Below are positions 1 to 6,208 of a stretch of 36,347 nt of DNA, piece after piece. Position numbers and translations under genes: made by a program. The first letter of the stretch is position 1; each line of letters starts with the position of its first letter. A model generated the notes under the pieces. The model was not told the origin of the DNA and ran no database searches. It saw only the letters and a program-made list of their open reading frames with translations. This DNA is from a virus: IMG/VR virus record IMGVR_UViG_3300011128_000294, positions 1-36,347 of that record, one strand, 5' to 3'.

Positions 1-1
1 T

Positions 2-16
2 CATTTACTTTCCTTT
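2..16 (-). promoter_or_regulatory. RBS and start codon of the gene crossing the window ends
   Basis: Read on the minus strand, AAAGGA (16 to 11) is followed by a six-base spacer and ATG at 4..2. The next codon uses base 1 and then 36347-36346, and the frame stays open to 35899. This is the start of the acidic gene before TerL, so the window is a circular molecule opened inside its second codon. Confidence 0.85.
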
Positions 17-17
17 G

Positions 18-446
18 TTATTGGTTTAACTGAGCTTCTTTAAGCTCTAATAATTTATTAACACCAAGTCTTTTATCATAGATAATTCCTAGATCATCTA
101 ACTCCGCTCGAATCTCTTCAAGCTCTGGAACTTCGTTAGTGAGATGTACGGTTCCGCCATCCTCAGAAACTTCAGTTTTAAAACATTTAAAAACATCACC
201 GTAAGGAGAATTTATAAAGTCCTGAAGATTAATGCTAAGATGCCTAACATTGTGAAGACCTACGACAACAATCTTATCTTTAGATGCTTTCTGCCAGTTT
301 GGATTCCTAATAAAAACTTTATCATCCGCAAAAGCGCACTGAGTTTTCTCTTGCCCTCTTAATGAATGATGAACGGTATTCTCTCCCTTGCTGTTTAAAA
401 GTACCGATTGATAAAATGTTACTGATTCTAGTTTCATTGATTCCAT
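18..446 (-). CDS. Hypothetical protein with C-terminal HeH/LEM-like motif
   Basis: 142 aa. I recognise no enzyme family. The last 30 or so residues (ELDDLGIIYDKRLGVNKLLEL) have the spacing of the HeH/LEM helix-extension-helix motif that often ends small phage packaging and head proteins, and such motifs can bind nucleic acid. The rest mixes charged and beta-prone segments with no signal peptide. The start at 446 has GGAG with a good spacer; a second ATG at 437 is less well placed. It lies between a 75-aa unknown gene and the acidic gene that crosses the junction, so it belongs to the packaging end of the late unit. The HeH call rests on pattern only. Confidence 0.75.
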   Translation of the reverse strand: MESMKLESVTFYQSVLLNSKGENTVHHSLRGQEKTQCAFADDKVFIRNPNWQKASKDKIVVVGLHNVRHLSINLQDFINSPYGDVFKCFKTEVSEDGGTVHLTNEVPELEEIRAELDDLGIIYDKRLGVNKLLELKEAQLNQ

Positions 447-449
447 CTT

Positions 450-677
450 TTAACTCTCCATTACTAAAGTTGTTATCTTGCCTTCATTATCGAAGTAATA
501 AGCGTATTCATCAGAACAGAACCTATCCTGAACAACTATTGTTGTTTTTGTTCCCGTTTCCTCTAACACTTTCTGGAATAGCTCAAACCTTCTAGGGGAG
601 CATATTATTTTATTCCTTATTTTTGGTAACTCCATCGGCTTCATGCTTGGGAGCCTTATCTTGTCTATAAAGTTCAT
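450..677 (-). CDS. Hypothetical protein
   Basis: 75 aa, not recognised. It is basic at the N-terminus and has a beta-prone middle (KTTIVVQD) and an acidic, aromatic stretch (SDEYAYYFDNEG). Its ATG overlaps the TGA of the upstream GNAT gene as ATGA and is preceded by AAGGA, so translation is probably coupled. It is a late-unit gene between the TerS cluster and TerL. Confidence 0.7.
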   Translation of the reverse strand: MNFIDKIRLPSMKPMELPKIRNKIICSPRRFELFQKVLEETGTKTTIVVQDRFCSDEYAYYFDNEGKITTLVMES

Positions 678-1120
678 ATTTCCTTAAAGAATAAATACGG
701 GTTAAAGTTAACCTCTTCATAATTTTTTAAAAGCTTGTCTGCTATCCATTGTGCCTTTTGATTTTTGTGAGTGTAAACAGCTTTTTTGCTGGTTTTCGCC
801 TCTTCTATTAAATCTGTTGCTACTCTGTTCTTTTGAAGTGGAGACTTGATGTAAATATAATGAAAAACGTCAAGATCTGCGCTTTCTAAATTGTTATAAA
901 CCAAGTACCCGAATATATGATTTTCATCTTCAGGATCGCAAGCCACTAAAACATTAACCTTTGAGAGAAGTCTGTTGATAATTCTATTATGTTCCGCTGA
1001 ATAGATCCTGTGCTTCATTTCTTTAGGGAAGTTGTTGTTAGATCTATATGAGTTCATCCAAGTGCTAGTGATATATGAAACATCACCAGTTTTCAGAGTT
1101 CTAGTTTTCCATTTTTTCAT
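674..1120 (-). CDS. GNAT-type acetyltransferase-like protein
   Basis: 148 aa from the ATG at 1120; an open frame extends further upstream but would run deep into the HTH gene. GNAT features seen: a core strand ending in GYLVY (about 71-75), then FHYIYIKSPLQ (86-96), which fits beta-4 plus motif A. The acetyl-CoA loop reads QKNRVA (96-101), with Arg where the family consensus Q/R-x-x-G-x-G/A has Gly, so activity is uncertain. Small GNAT proteins of this kind occur near terminase genes in other phages (established pattern). The substrate is unknown. It overlaps the HTH gene by 20 bases. Confidence 0.7.
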   Translation of the reverse strand: MKKWKTRTLKTGDVSYITSTWMNSYRSNNNFPKEMKHRIYSAEHNRIINRLLSKVNVLVACDPEDENHIFGYLVYNNLESADLDVFHYIYIKSPLQKNRVATDLIEEAKTSKKAVYTHKNQKAQWIADKLLKNYEEVNFNPYLFFKEI

Positions 1121-1418
1121 TTTCACCGTACTTTGCTTTATAGATCTCATTACATAATTGATTAATATCAACTTTCTTTTCGGTAGGTTCTTTTTCTGCT
1201 TTAGGCTTCTTGGGTTTCTGAGACTTGAAAAAGTAAGTATCACTTAATTCGTCATGCTCTATTAATCCATTAGCTTTCATATCATCTAATTTATTGAACA
1301 TTGTTTTATATGCAATACCTAAAGCACTAGCAGCCTTAGTTTTATTCTGATAATGATTTAAAACATGAATGATATAACAATTTGAAAGTTCTTTAATTGT
1401 TGGGAAGTCTCTAGTCAC
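1101..1418 (-). CDS. Fis-type helix-turn-helix DNA-binding protein
   Basis: 105 aa. Residues about 9-48 match the Fis/NtrC C-terminal helix-turn-helix (HTH_8): a helix with IIHVLNHY, then NKTKAASALGIAYKTMFNKL, whose alanine-rich turn and recognition helix are typical. The tail (70-90) is Lys/Pro-rich and probably flexible. The start is GTG at 1418, with GGGGA six bases upstream, overlapping the preceding stop by eight bases. Being two genes below TerS it could be a second DNA-recognition subunit for packaging, or a late regulator. It is one candidate for binding the ATTAGAT palindromes, but nothing here links them directly. Confidence 0.75.
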   Translation of the reverse strand: MTRDFPTIKELSNCYIIHVLNHYQNKTKAASALGIAYKTMFNKLDDMKANGLIEHDELSDTYFFKSQKPKKPKAEKEPTEKKVDINQLCNEIYKAKYGENEKMEN

Positions 1419-1848
1419 TACTTTTCCCCATTAGTTCGTCTATTTTCTTTTTAGCTTCACAATTTCCACAATAAGTAGGCCCTACTTGCATAAAAAAACA
1501 ACTACAACTCAACCCCTCCTTAACAATTTCCTCAAGGGCGTGGAGTTTGTCGAAATTCTTTAGATAAGCTTTTGTTAAAATACCAAAACCCTCTAATAGA
1601 TTATCCCTCTCAGCCTCTACGGCTTGGAGTTTTGAAGATATATTAACATTTATATCTTTTGTGATATTCGCTGTGTTTTTCCATCCTTGCAATCCAAGGA
1701 TTTTAAATTTAAGTTTTGTAATTTCTTTCTCATGCTCTTCGGTTAAATATCTCCAAGCTTCTCTAGCAATATCTTTACCTAGATATTTAGGGTTCTTAAA
1801 AACACCGAGTCTCCATTTTTTATATTCTTCCGTTTCCTTATCAATCAT
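1411..1848 (-). CDS. Hypothetical coiled-coil protein with Cys cluster
   Basis: 145 aa, not recognised. The middle (about 35-110) is rich in Glu, Lys and Leu and is probably a long helix or coiled coil. Near the C-terminus four cysteines (CSC, then CGNC) precede a short helix and could bind a metal. The ATG at 1848 lies just after the TerS stop with GAGGA upstream, so the two are probably co-translated. Confidence 0.7.
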   Translation of the reverse strand: MIDKETEEYKKWRLGVFKNPKYLGKDIAREAWRYLTEEHEKEITKLKFKILGLQGWKNTANITKDINVNISSKLQAVEAERDNLLEGFGILTKAYLKNFDKLHALEEIVKEGLSCSCFFMQVGPTYCGNCEAKKKIDELMGKSSD

Positions 1849-1851
1849 AAA

Positions 1852-2376
1852 TTAATCCTCAATCCCTTCTTCTTCATCCTCTTCCATGATCTCTAAAGCC
1901 ATGGCCATGATTTCTTCGTCTGAATACTTGTTCATGTCGACGGTTATTGTCTTTTCATCCTGAAACATATCAGGGGCAGTATTCATTAAATACAATCTTG
2001 CTGAGTTATAATCTGGTGGGTAGCGTTTAGTGGTTTCAAATTGCTCTACAATAGATCCTCGGTGCATACCTTGTGAAACTGAAACAAATTTAGTTTCTGG
2101 ATGCTCGTAACCTGTGGCTCTCTCAAATAGAGCATTAACAACTTTATGAGTAGCTCTAAACCTAGACCCCTTTATCTCTCTGGCAAGATCAGGATCTCTT
2201 TTAAGAATGTTATAAAGTGTGTTTTGACTCCAACCTTGAGCCATAGAAATTTTATCCAAGGGCCAACCCTTTGAAGCCATATCGACTATTTCTTCCCTTT
2301 GCTTTTTGGTGGGAATAATCATTTTTGTGGATGAAGGGATTTTGGATTTCTTTTTAGAAGTCTTTTTCTTTGCCAT
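1852..2376 (-). CDS. terS: Terminase small subunit (putative)
   Basis: 174 aa. It recognises phage DNA and hands it to the large terminase at the portal. It has a Lys-rich N-terminus (1-20), a helix-turn-helix (about 25-60: QREEIVDMASKGWPLDKISM, then SQNTLYNILK), a middle with ATGYEH and RYPPDYNSARLYLMN, and a Glu-rich tail. The ATGYEH to PPD-x-x-x-A-x-x-L-x-N arrangement is typical of a widespread phage small-terminase family. The Shine-Dalgarno is weak (AAGAG at about nine bases). TerL lies downstream in the same unit, but six genes later and only after crossing the window junction. Confidence 0.8.
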   Translation of the reverse strand: MAKKKTSKKKSKIPSSTKMIIPTKKQREEIVDMASKGWPLDKISMAQGWSQNTLYNILKRDPDLAREIKGSRFRATHKVVNALFERATGYEHPETKFVSVSQGMHRGSIVEQFETTKRYPPDYNSARLYLMNTAPDMFQDEKTITVDMNKYSDEEIMAMALEIMEEDEEEGIED

Positions 2377-2414
2377 AACTGATAACTCTTAAACTGATAG
2401 AAAAATAATTAATT

Positions 2415-2639
2415 TTATTTGCTGTTTCTTTTTCTCATTAATTTTTTGGGGGATGAATCAAAATAAAGATCATATTTAACGCCCTGTCTCTCGTATTGCC
2501 TGGGCTTCTTTTTGACCTTTTGGCTATTGGGCTTATATTCCTCATGTGTAGCAACGTCGATTTCTGCACTTAGAACGTCTTGACGGTCTTCTAGTGATAA
2601 TCTTTTCTTTGCTCTTTTTCTCATTACTGATTCAGCCAT
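2415..2639 (-). CDS. Small basic protein, first gene of the late unit, probably leaderless
   Basis: 74 aa, strongly basic (K/R-rich at both ends), not recognised; a nucleic-acid-binding role is possible but unproven. The ATG at 2639 has no Shine-Dalgarno. Instead TATAAT (2651 to 2646) lies six bases upstream, so the transcript would start at or next to the A of ATG. An internal ATG at 2624 also lacks a Shine-Dalgarno. It precedes TerS by 38 bases. Confidence 0.65.
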   Translation of the reverse strand: MAESVMRKRAKKRLSLEDRQDVLSAEIDVATHEEYKPNSQKVKKKPRQYERQGVKYDLYFDSSPKKLMRKRNSK

Positions 2640-2645
2640 ATAGAA

Positions 2646-2673
2646 ATTATATAGATTTTAAAGATTTTAGCAA
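2646..2673 (-). promoter_or_regulatory. Promoter of the late unit
   Basis: On the minus strand TTGCTA (2673-2668), a 16-base spacer and a perfect TATAAT (2651-2646), with the start codon six bases below. An overlapping alternative is TTGTTG-N17-TAAAAT. The 15-bp palindrome 2686-2700 sits just upstream of the -35. The -35 is poor and the -10 is perfect, which fits activator dependence (inference). Confidence 0.6.
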
Positions 2674-2685
2674 ATTACAACAACT

Positions 2686-2731
2686 ATCTAATAATTAGAT
2701 AAGTAACTAGATTTCGATCTAATTAATAACT
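2686..2731. promoter_or_regulatory. Paired 15-bp operators upstream of the late unit
   Basis: Site 1 (2686-2700) is a perfect palindrome, ATCTAAT-A-ATTAGAT. Site 2 (2717-2731) has ATCTAATTA followed by a poor second half (three mismatches). The centres are 31 bp apart, about three helical turns. A further half-site, ACTAGAT (2706-2712), faces site 2 across four bases. Relatives occur at 3436-3483 and 6949-6985. Confidence 0.65.
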
Positions 2732-2831
2732 TTGAGCAATTTTATTAAATTAAAGACTATGAGGGAACAAATAAGCCATAAGAGAAACGTGAAGAATATC
2801 TGTTTATTGCTCATATACCACCTTTTAAGAT

Positions 2832-2859
2832 AAAAACCCCCTAACTTCCTGTCGGGGGG
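2832..2859 (-). terminator. Second terminator after the 3015-3368 gene
   Basis: On the minus strand a run of six C (2859-2854) pairs with five G (2841-2837) across a 12-base loop, followed by TTTTT (2836-2832). The stem is short and the loop long, so it is weaker than the one at 2960-2983. It probably serves as a back-up that insulates the late promoter. Confidence 0.55.
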
Positions 2860-2959
2860 CTATATGGGCCACAAAAAGCGGCCCTAGTATTGAAAACCAC
2901 TATCAAATTCTCTCTTTTCCTTTTTTTAATTTCAACTTATATATTCTGACATTAGGCAT

Positions 2960-2983
2960 AAAAAAGCCCCCAATTCTGGAGGC
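2960..2983 (-). terminator. Rho-independent terminator
   Basis: On the minus strand GCCTCC (2983-2978), a six-base loop and GGGGGC (2971-2966), with one G-T pair, then six T (2965-2960). It lies about 30 bases after the stop of the 3015-3368 gene. Confidence 0.75.
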
Positions 2984-3014
2984 CTATTAAGTGTATGTAG
3001 CAGGGGAGCTTATA

Positions 3015-3368
3015 TTATACGTTTGAAGTGAATGTTTTAATATCCCAATGGCATGAAATAATTTCTTCTTCTTCTAAATCCTCTAAAATACTGCAAAAAG
3101 CCTTAAAGCTAATATTTGAAGTGAAATCCATTCCTGCTTCTTGGATATTGATATGCGCTTTTTCCATGCAAACCCATCCATTGTTGGCTGTTGTGTATCC
3201 GCAAATAAAAGAAACTATAATATCTCTGAAAGTAAAAACAGGGGCTTGTTCGTTCTTGCAGTCAATTTCGATTCTTTGTGTTGTTGGCTGCTTTTGATCG
3301 CTTATTTCTGCCATAGCTTCTGAATTATCGAATCTTTCTTGATCTGCACTTGTCCATTGATTTGCCAT
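3015..3368 (-). CDS. Hypothetical protein between operator regions; candidate regulator
   Basis: 117 aa from the ATG at 3368, chosen because GGAG lies six bases upstream; the ATG at 3380 has no good Shine-Dalgarno. Residues 1-40 are polar. From about residue 50 a helix (RDIIVSFICGY), a second helix with KAHINIQ, then SFKAFCSILEDLEEEEIISC followed by a strand could form a winged-helix-like domain. That is a weak shape argument and no family is recognised. It stands alone on its own transcript, divergent from the exonuclease, with operators in its promoter and two terminators behind it. That is the usual setting of a phage regulator. Confidence 0.65.
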   Translation of the reverse strand: MANQWTSADQERFDNSEAMAEISDQKQPTTQRIEIDCKNEQAPVFTFRDIIVSFICGYTTANNGWVCMEKAHINIQEAGMDFTSNISFKAFCSILEDLEEEEIISCHWDIKTFTSNV

Positions 3369-3408
3369 TTTTAACTCCATGTTAAGGGCTTATTTAATAT
3401 GTATTCAC

Positions 3409-3436
3409 TTTATACCGGCCCTGCAGCTCTGGATAA
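3409..3436 (-). promoter_or_regulatory. Promoter of the 3015-3368 gene
   Basis: On the minus strand TTATCC (3436-3431), a 16-base spacer, TATAAA (3414-3409). The -35 edge touches the operator copy at 3436-3450, so a bound protein would contact or block polymerase here. Confidence 0.45.
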
Positions 3437-3483
3437 TATAAAAATTAGATACCAGGGGGGATCCAGTGATCTAAAAATTAGAT
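3436..3483. promoter_or_regulatory. Paired 15-bp operators in the divergent promoter region
   Basis: Site 1 (3436-3450) ATATAAAAATTAGAT and site 2 (3469-3483) ATCTAAAAATTAGAT differ from each other at one base. Site 2 differs from the perfect palindrome at 2686-2700 at one base. Their centres are 33 bp apart, about three turns. They lie between the divergent genes at 3368 and 3522. Confidence 0.65.
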
Positions 3484-3509
3484 AATGTTCGAAGTTTTGA
3501 CCAGTTGTG

Positions 3510-3515
3510 TATAAT
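3510..3515 (+). promoter_or_regulatory. -10 element of the exonuclease gene (leaderless arrangement)
   Basis: A perfect TATAAT lies six bases before ATGG at 3522. No good -35 is visible at 16-18 bases; the operator at 3469-3483 occupies the region just above. This is the same TATAAT-N6-ATGG layout as at 2651-2636 on the other strand. Confidence 0.55.
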
Positions 3516-3521
3516 ATATCC

Positions 3522-4307
3522 ATGGAACCTAAAATCATTCTATTTGACCTTGAGACTATCCCCGACTTTGAAGAAGCCATGAAAGTATGGTGTCAATTAT
3601 CGAATTATCCCGGCCAGACAATGAAAGCGACTATAACGACTATAATCTGTGCAGGGTGGAAGCAATTTGGGAAAAAGCGTACTCACTGTATAAACGCTTG
3701 GGACTTCCCAGAATGGGATAAGAACATCAATAACGATAAAGAGGTATGTAGAGCCATCTATGAGGTTTTAAAGGACGCAGATGCGGTAATAACTCACAAT
3801 GGGGTTAGATTTGACTGGAAGCACTTACAAACAAGATTAATGATAAATGGATTCCCTCCTCTACCTAAAGTTAAACATATTGACACTTGCCTTGTGGCTA
3901 GAAGAAACCTTCTCTCTTTTAATAATCGACTTGGCTACTTGGGAGAGTGGTTAGTAAGTGATAAAAAGCTTGAAAATGGAGGGTGGGAACTTTGGGTAAA
4001 AGTATCCAAAAGGGTAAAGAAAGCTCAGAAAATCATGACTAAATACTGCAAGCAGGACGTGGATCTTCTGGAAAAAGTATTTATTAAACTAAGACCTTTT
4101 ATCAAAAACCTTCCAAATAGGAACATAGATAAATCAACTCAGAAAATGATAGATGGAATTGAGGTCTGCCCGACTTGCGGAAGTACCGACTTACAGAAAA
4201 ACGGGTGGGCTTATACACAATCCACAAAATATCAGAGATATTTCTGCAAACAGTGTAAAAGCTATTGCCGATGTGATGCTAAAGAAAGAAAAGCTAGGCC
4301 CTGTTAA
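3522..4307 (+). CDS. DEDD-family 3'-5' exonuclease with C-terminal zinc ribbon
   Basis: 261 aa. Metal-dependent exonuclease of the RNase H-like DEDD type (closest to the RNase_H_2/YprB group). Exo I is D9-x-E11 in FDLETIP; exo II is HN-GVRFD (N93, D98); exo III is YCKQD (Y175, D179), so all four acidic residues are present. The last 46 residues form a zinc ribbon (C216, C219, C242, C245, plus C249 and C251) of the kind seen in transposase N-termini, probably for nucleic-acid contact. The in-frame GTG at 3507 lies inside the -10 region, so ATG 3522 is preferred. A role in recombination with RecT, or in degrading host DNA, is inferred. Its 3' end overlaps the convergent gene by 14 bases. Confidence 0.85.
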   Translation: MEPKIILFDLETIPDFEEAMKVWCQLSNYPGQTMKATITTIICAGWKQFGKKRTHCINAWDFPEWDKNINNDKEVCRAIYEVLKDADAVITHNGVRFDWKHLQTRLMINGFPPLPKVKHIDTCLVARRNLLSFNNRLGYLGEWLVSDKKLENGGWELWVKVSKRVKKAQKIMTKYCKQDVDLLEKVFIKLRPFIKNLPNRNIDKSTQKMIDGIEVCPTCGSTDLQKNGWAYTQSTKYQRYFCKQCKSYCRCDAKERKARPC

Positions 4308-4446
4308 GATCCTCTCTTCTCTCATATAGAGCTCTACCAAGCTCGCCCTTCTTTTTAAGGTCAAATTTATTGATAAATTCATTAAATTCATTAATTGCCA
4401 TGACTAAGCCTATTCCGTCTACATGGATAAACTTAGCCTGAGCCAT
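4294..4446 (-). CDS. Small hypothetical protein
   Basis: 50 aa from the ATG at 4446, which overlaps the preceding stop as TAATG, the usual junction in this genome. An ATG at 4494 with AAGGA just upstream would add 16 residues and overlap the previous gene by 49 bases. The protein starts with a strand (AKFIHVDG) followed by helices and a charged tail; not recognised. It is the last gene of the csrA unit and its stop runs into the exonuclease gene. Confidence 0.55.
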   Translation of the reverse strand: MAQAKFIHVDGIGLVMAINEFNEFINKFDLKKKGELGRALYERREDLNRA

Positions 4447-4655
4447 TACTTCTTTATTCCTATTGCTTGGCATATTTCTTGGTATAGTTTCCATTGTTCC
4501 TTTTCTCCTATTTTTAAAAACCTCAAAGCCTTGTCTAGAAGATCTTTTAACTCTTGAACTTCCTGCTCCGACTCTTCCAATTGACCGAAGAGAACTTTTT
4601 CCCCTTCGGTGCAATCACAATTTGCGCTTTTCATGTCACAAATAGAGCAAGTCAT
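4446..4655 (-). CDS. Small protein with N-terminal Cys cluster and coiled coil
   Basis: 69 aa. The N-terminus has four cysteines (CSIC, then CDC, within residues 3-15), probably a small zinc knuckle, followed by a long Glu/Leu/Lys-rich helix (about 25-60). No family recognised. The start overlaps the endolysin stop as TAATG, with GGGTGA upstream. Confidence 0.65.
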   Translation of the reverse strand: MTCSICDMKSANCDCTEGEKVLFGQLEESEQEVQELKDLLDKALRFLKIGEKEQWKLYQEICQAIGIKK

Positions 4656-5344
4656 TATTCACCCGTATAGCCAAGAGTTCTTAAGATAGGGACGCATCCA
4701 ACCTGCTTAGATACTAAATTGTAATCAAAATAGCTTTTAATTTTCCCTAGCCAATTTCTCTTTTCGGTATATTTCCCCTTTGAATAAAACTGAGTACCAG
4801 AAAACAAATATGGGGTTTTTACTGTGGGGTGATACTTCCTATAACCAAGACCATTGTACTTTTCTAAAAAATCAAGAGTTCCTGTAATATCCCACTTTTC
4901 AGGGAATTTATTCTTCTCCCTCTCTAGGGCATCAATAGCAAAACCTTCCCAAGTCCAGTCTTTACCTTTTCCGATACCCTTGGGGACGTATATTGTCCCC
5001 CTCCTGATAACATCAGTTATCTTTTCTCCGTTATGAAGAATCTTATTGAAGGAAAGGGAGCACTCTAGCGCATGAATTGCGCAAATAACTTTAGAAGGAA
5101 CACCAGTAGCAAGGGAAACTTGAACATATCGAGAAGTATATTTTTCATACTCTTCTTTTATATGAATAAGTTGCGGCCTAAAGTGGGTATCCTCATAAAC
5201 TGCGTCCATATACATAGCTTCAAACTTTGTAAGTGGCTTATTGTTTACATCTGTTGTCTTTGGTAAAACTACAGGTGGGGTTTTTACTGGAACCTTAACT
5301 GGCTCCTGAACTGGATTTCTTTTTCTTTTAAAACAATCAAACAT
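4655..5344 (-). CDS. Endolysin, lysozyme-family (COG5526-like)
   Basis: 229 aa. Predicted peptidoglycan glycosidase for lysis. After a basic, Pro/Val-rich N-terminal stretch (5-30), a lysozyme-like domain has the probable catalytic Glu at HALE94, followed by SFNKILHNGEKI and YVPKGIGKGKDWTWEGFAIDAL. That block is characteristic of the phage group annotated as lysozyme family protein. No signal peptide or membrane helix is seen, so a holin would be needed to release it. It lies with csrA and HNH, about 4 kb from the membrane/lipoprotein cluster at 9.0-10.5 kb and on a separate transcript. Confidence 0.8.
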   Translation of the reverse strand: MFDCFKRKRNPVQEPVKVPVKTPPVVLPKTTDVNNKPLTKFEAMYMDAVYEDTHFRPQLIHIKEEYEKYTSRYVQVSLATGVPSKVICAIHALECSLSFNKILHNGEKITDVIRRGTIYVPKGIGKGKDWTWEGFAIDALEREKNKFPEKWDITGTLDFLEKYNGLGYRKYHPTVKTPYLFSGTQFYSKGKYTEKRNWLGKIKSYFDYNLVSKQVGCVPILRTLGYTGE

Positions 5345-5619
5345 TACCTAAACCTCTCTGATGTATATAGTTGTAAAGTTTCCCTATTTCCAAAAAGATC
5401 CCCAAAATTAAAACGGACAATCTCTCTCTCTTTAGGGCAATAAGCTAAAACCTGTTTTTCCATAGTGAGAAGCGAAGGTATATGGCCAACAAAATTAAAC
5501 TGGTGAATATCTTCTCCATTAGTATAGTAAACAGGCGCTCCGGCCTTTAGTTTCTTGGCCCAGGTAAGATCAATACTCTGAGCCTTTTTTAAGTTTTCTT
5601 CTATTTGTGCATCATCCAT
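5344..5619 (-). CDS. Hypothetical protein
   Basis: 91 aa, not recognised. An N-terminal helix (1-25) is followed by beta-prone segments (APVYYTNGED, KQVLAYCPKE, REIVRFNFGD), suggesting a small beta-barrel. The start overlaps the HNH stop by eight bases and the stop overlaps the endolysin start as TAATG, so the three are translationally linked. Confidence 0.65.
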   Translation of the reverse strand: MDDAQIEENLKKAQSIDLTWAKKLKAGAPVYYTNGEDIHQFNFVGHIPSLLTMEKQVLAYCPKEREIVRFNFGDLFGNRETLQLYTSERFR

Positions 5620-6208
5620 TTTCTGAAATCTCCCTTTTGTTAATATCTAATTCAATTGCTTTCATAATTTTATCAGGATCTCCAGAGGCTTTTATATACC
5701 TCTTTCCAAAATAGCACTGGTAATAAACTTTTCCGTAGGTTCTTTTTATTATTGCTACTTGATAGCCCGTTGGAGGCGCTAAACCCGTTTTCCTTTCAAA
5801 AAGAGAAGGGCCCAGAGAAAAATCTCTGTTTAGATTATTTTCGGAATAGCCCACGACTCTAAGATTCTCGAACCTGTTATCTAATTTATCTCTGTTTTCA
5901 TGGTCTACAACTAAGCCAGACCCCCAATGACAAGATCTTTTTAAAACGTCCCAGTGTAAAAAATGAGTATCTGTAGTTTCTTTTCCACTAGAAGGGCATT
6001 TTCTCCAAATGCTTTTAACTACATAGTAAGCAGCCAAAACCTTTTCGCCCTTAACCTTTTTAAAATACTCTTTAACGTAATAAGAATTTGAATCCTTTAC
6101 CAATTGATTAAAATCCTCTTCATCTAGTTTTATTAGATAATTTGGTTTATTAGATAAAGTAAATTCAACAACTCCATTCTTATTGGATAATACGATTGCC
6201 TTTGCCAT
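5612..6208 (-). CDS. HNH endonuclease (HNH_3 type) with AP2-like C-terminus
   Basis: 198 aa. The HNH core is near 115-135: VVDHENRDKLDNRFENLR, the DH...N...D.R.ENLR pattern of HNH_3 phage and homing nucleases, followed by NNLNR. The last 50 residues (GYQVAIIKRTYGKVYYQ, YFGKRYIKAS) resemble an AP2-like three-strand DNA-binding domain, a common partner. The N-terminal 100 residues are unassigned. GGAGG nine bases before the ATG supports 6208. It could be a free-standing homing enzyme or a functional phage nuclease. It overlaps csrA by 29 bases, so it looks like a settled operon member rather than a recent insertion. Confidence 0.8.
   Translation of the reverse strand: MAKAIVLSNKNGVVEFTLSNKPNYLIKLDEEDFNQLVKDSNSYYVKEYFKKVKGEKVLAAYYVVKSIWRKCPSSGKETTDTHFLHWDVLKRSCHWGSGLVVDHENRDKLDNRFENLRVVGYSENNLNRDFSLGPSLFERKTGLAPPTGYQVAIIKRTYGKVYYQCYFGKRYIKASGDPDKIMKAIELDINKREISENG

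Larger units (their letters stand above)
2640..3014. other. Intergenic control region, 375 bp
   Basis: No supportable gene. From right to left it holds two minus-strand terminators for the 3015-3368 gene (2960-2983, 2832-2859), a short inverted repeat GGGCC-N9-GGCCC (2866-2884) with no T-tract, the paired operator sites (2686-2731) and the late promoter. A 24-codon plus-strand frame at 2759 has no Shine-Dalgarno and is not called. Confidence 0.7.

Noticed and set aside
2759-2833. 24-codon plus-strand frame
   Set aside because: No Shine-Dalgarno, no promoter, no protein-like features beyond chance.
2866-2884. GGGCC-N9-GGCCC as a terminator
   Set aside because: Five-pair stem with no T-tract on either strand.
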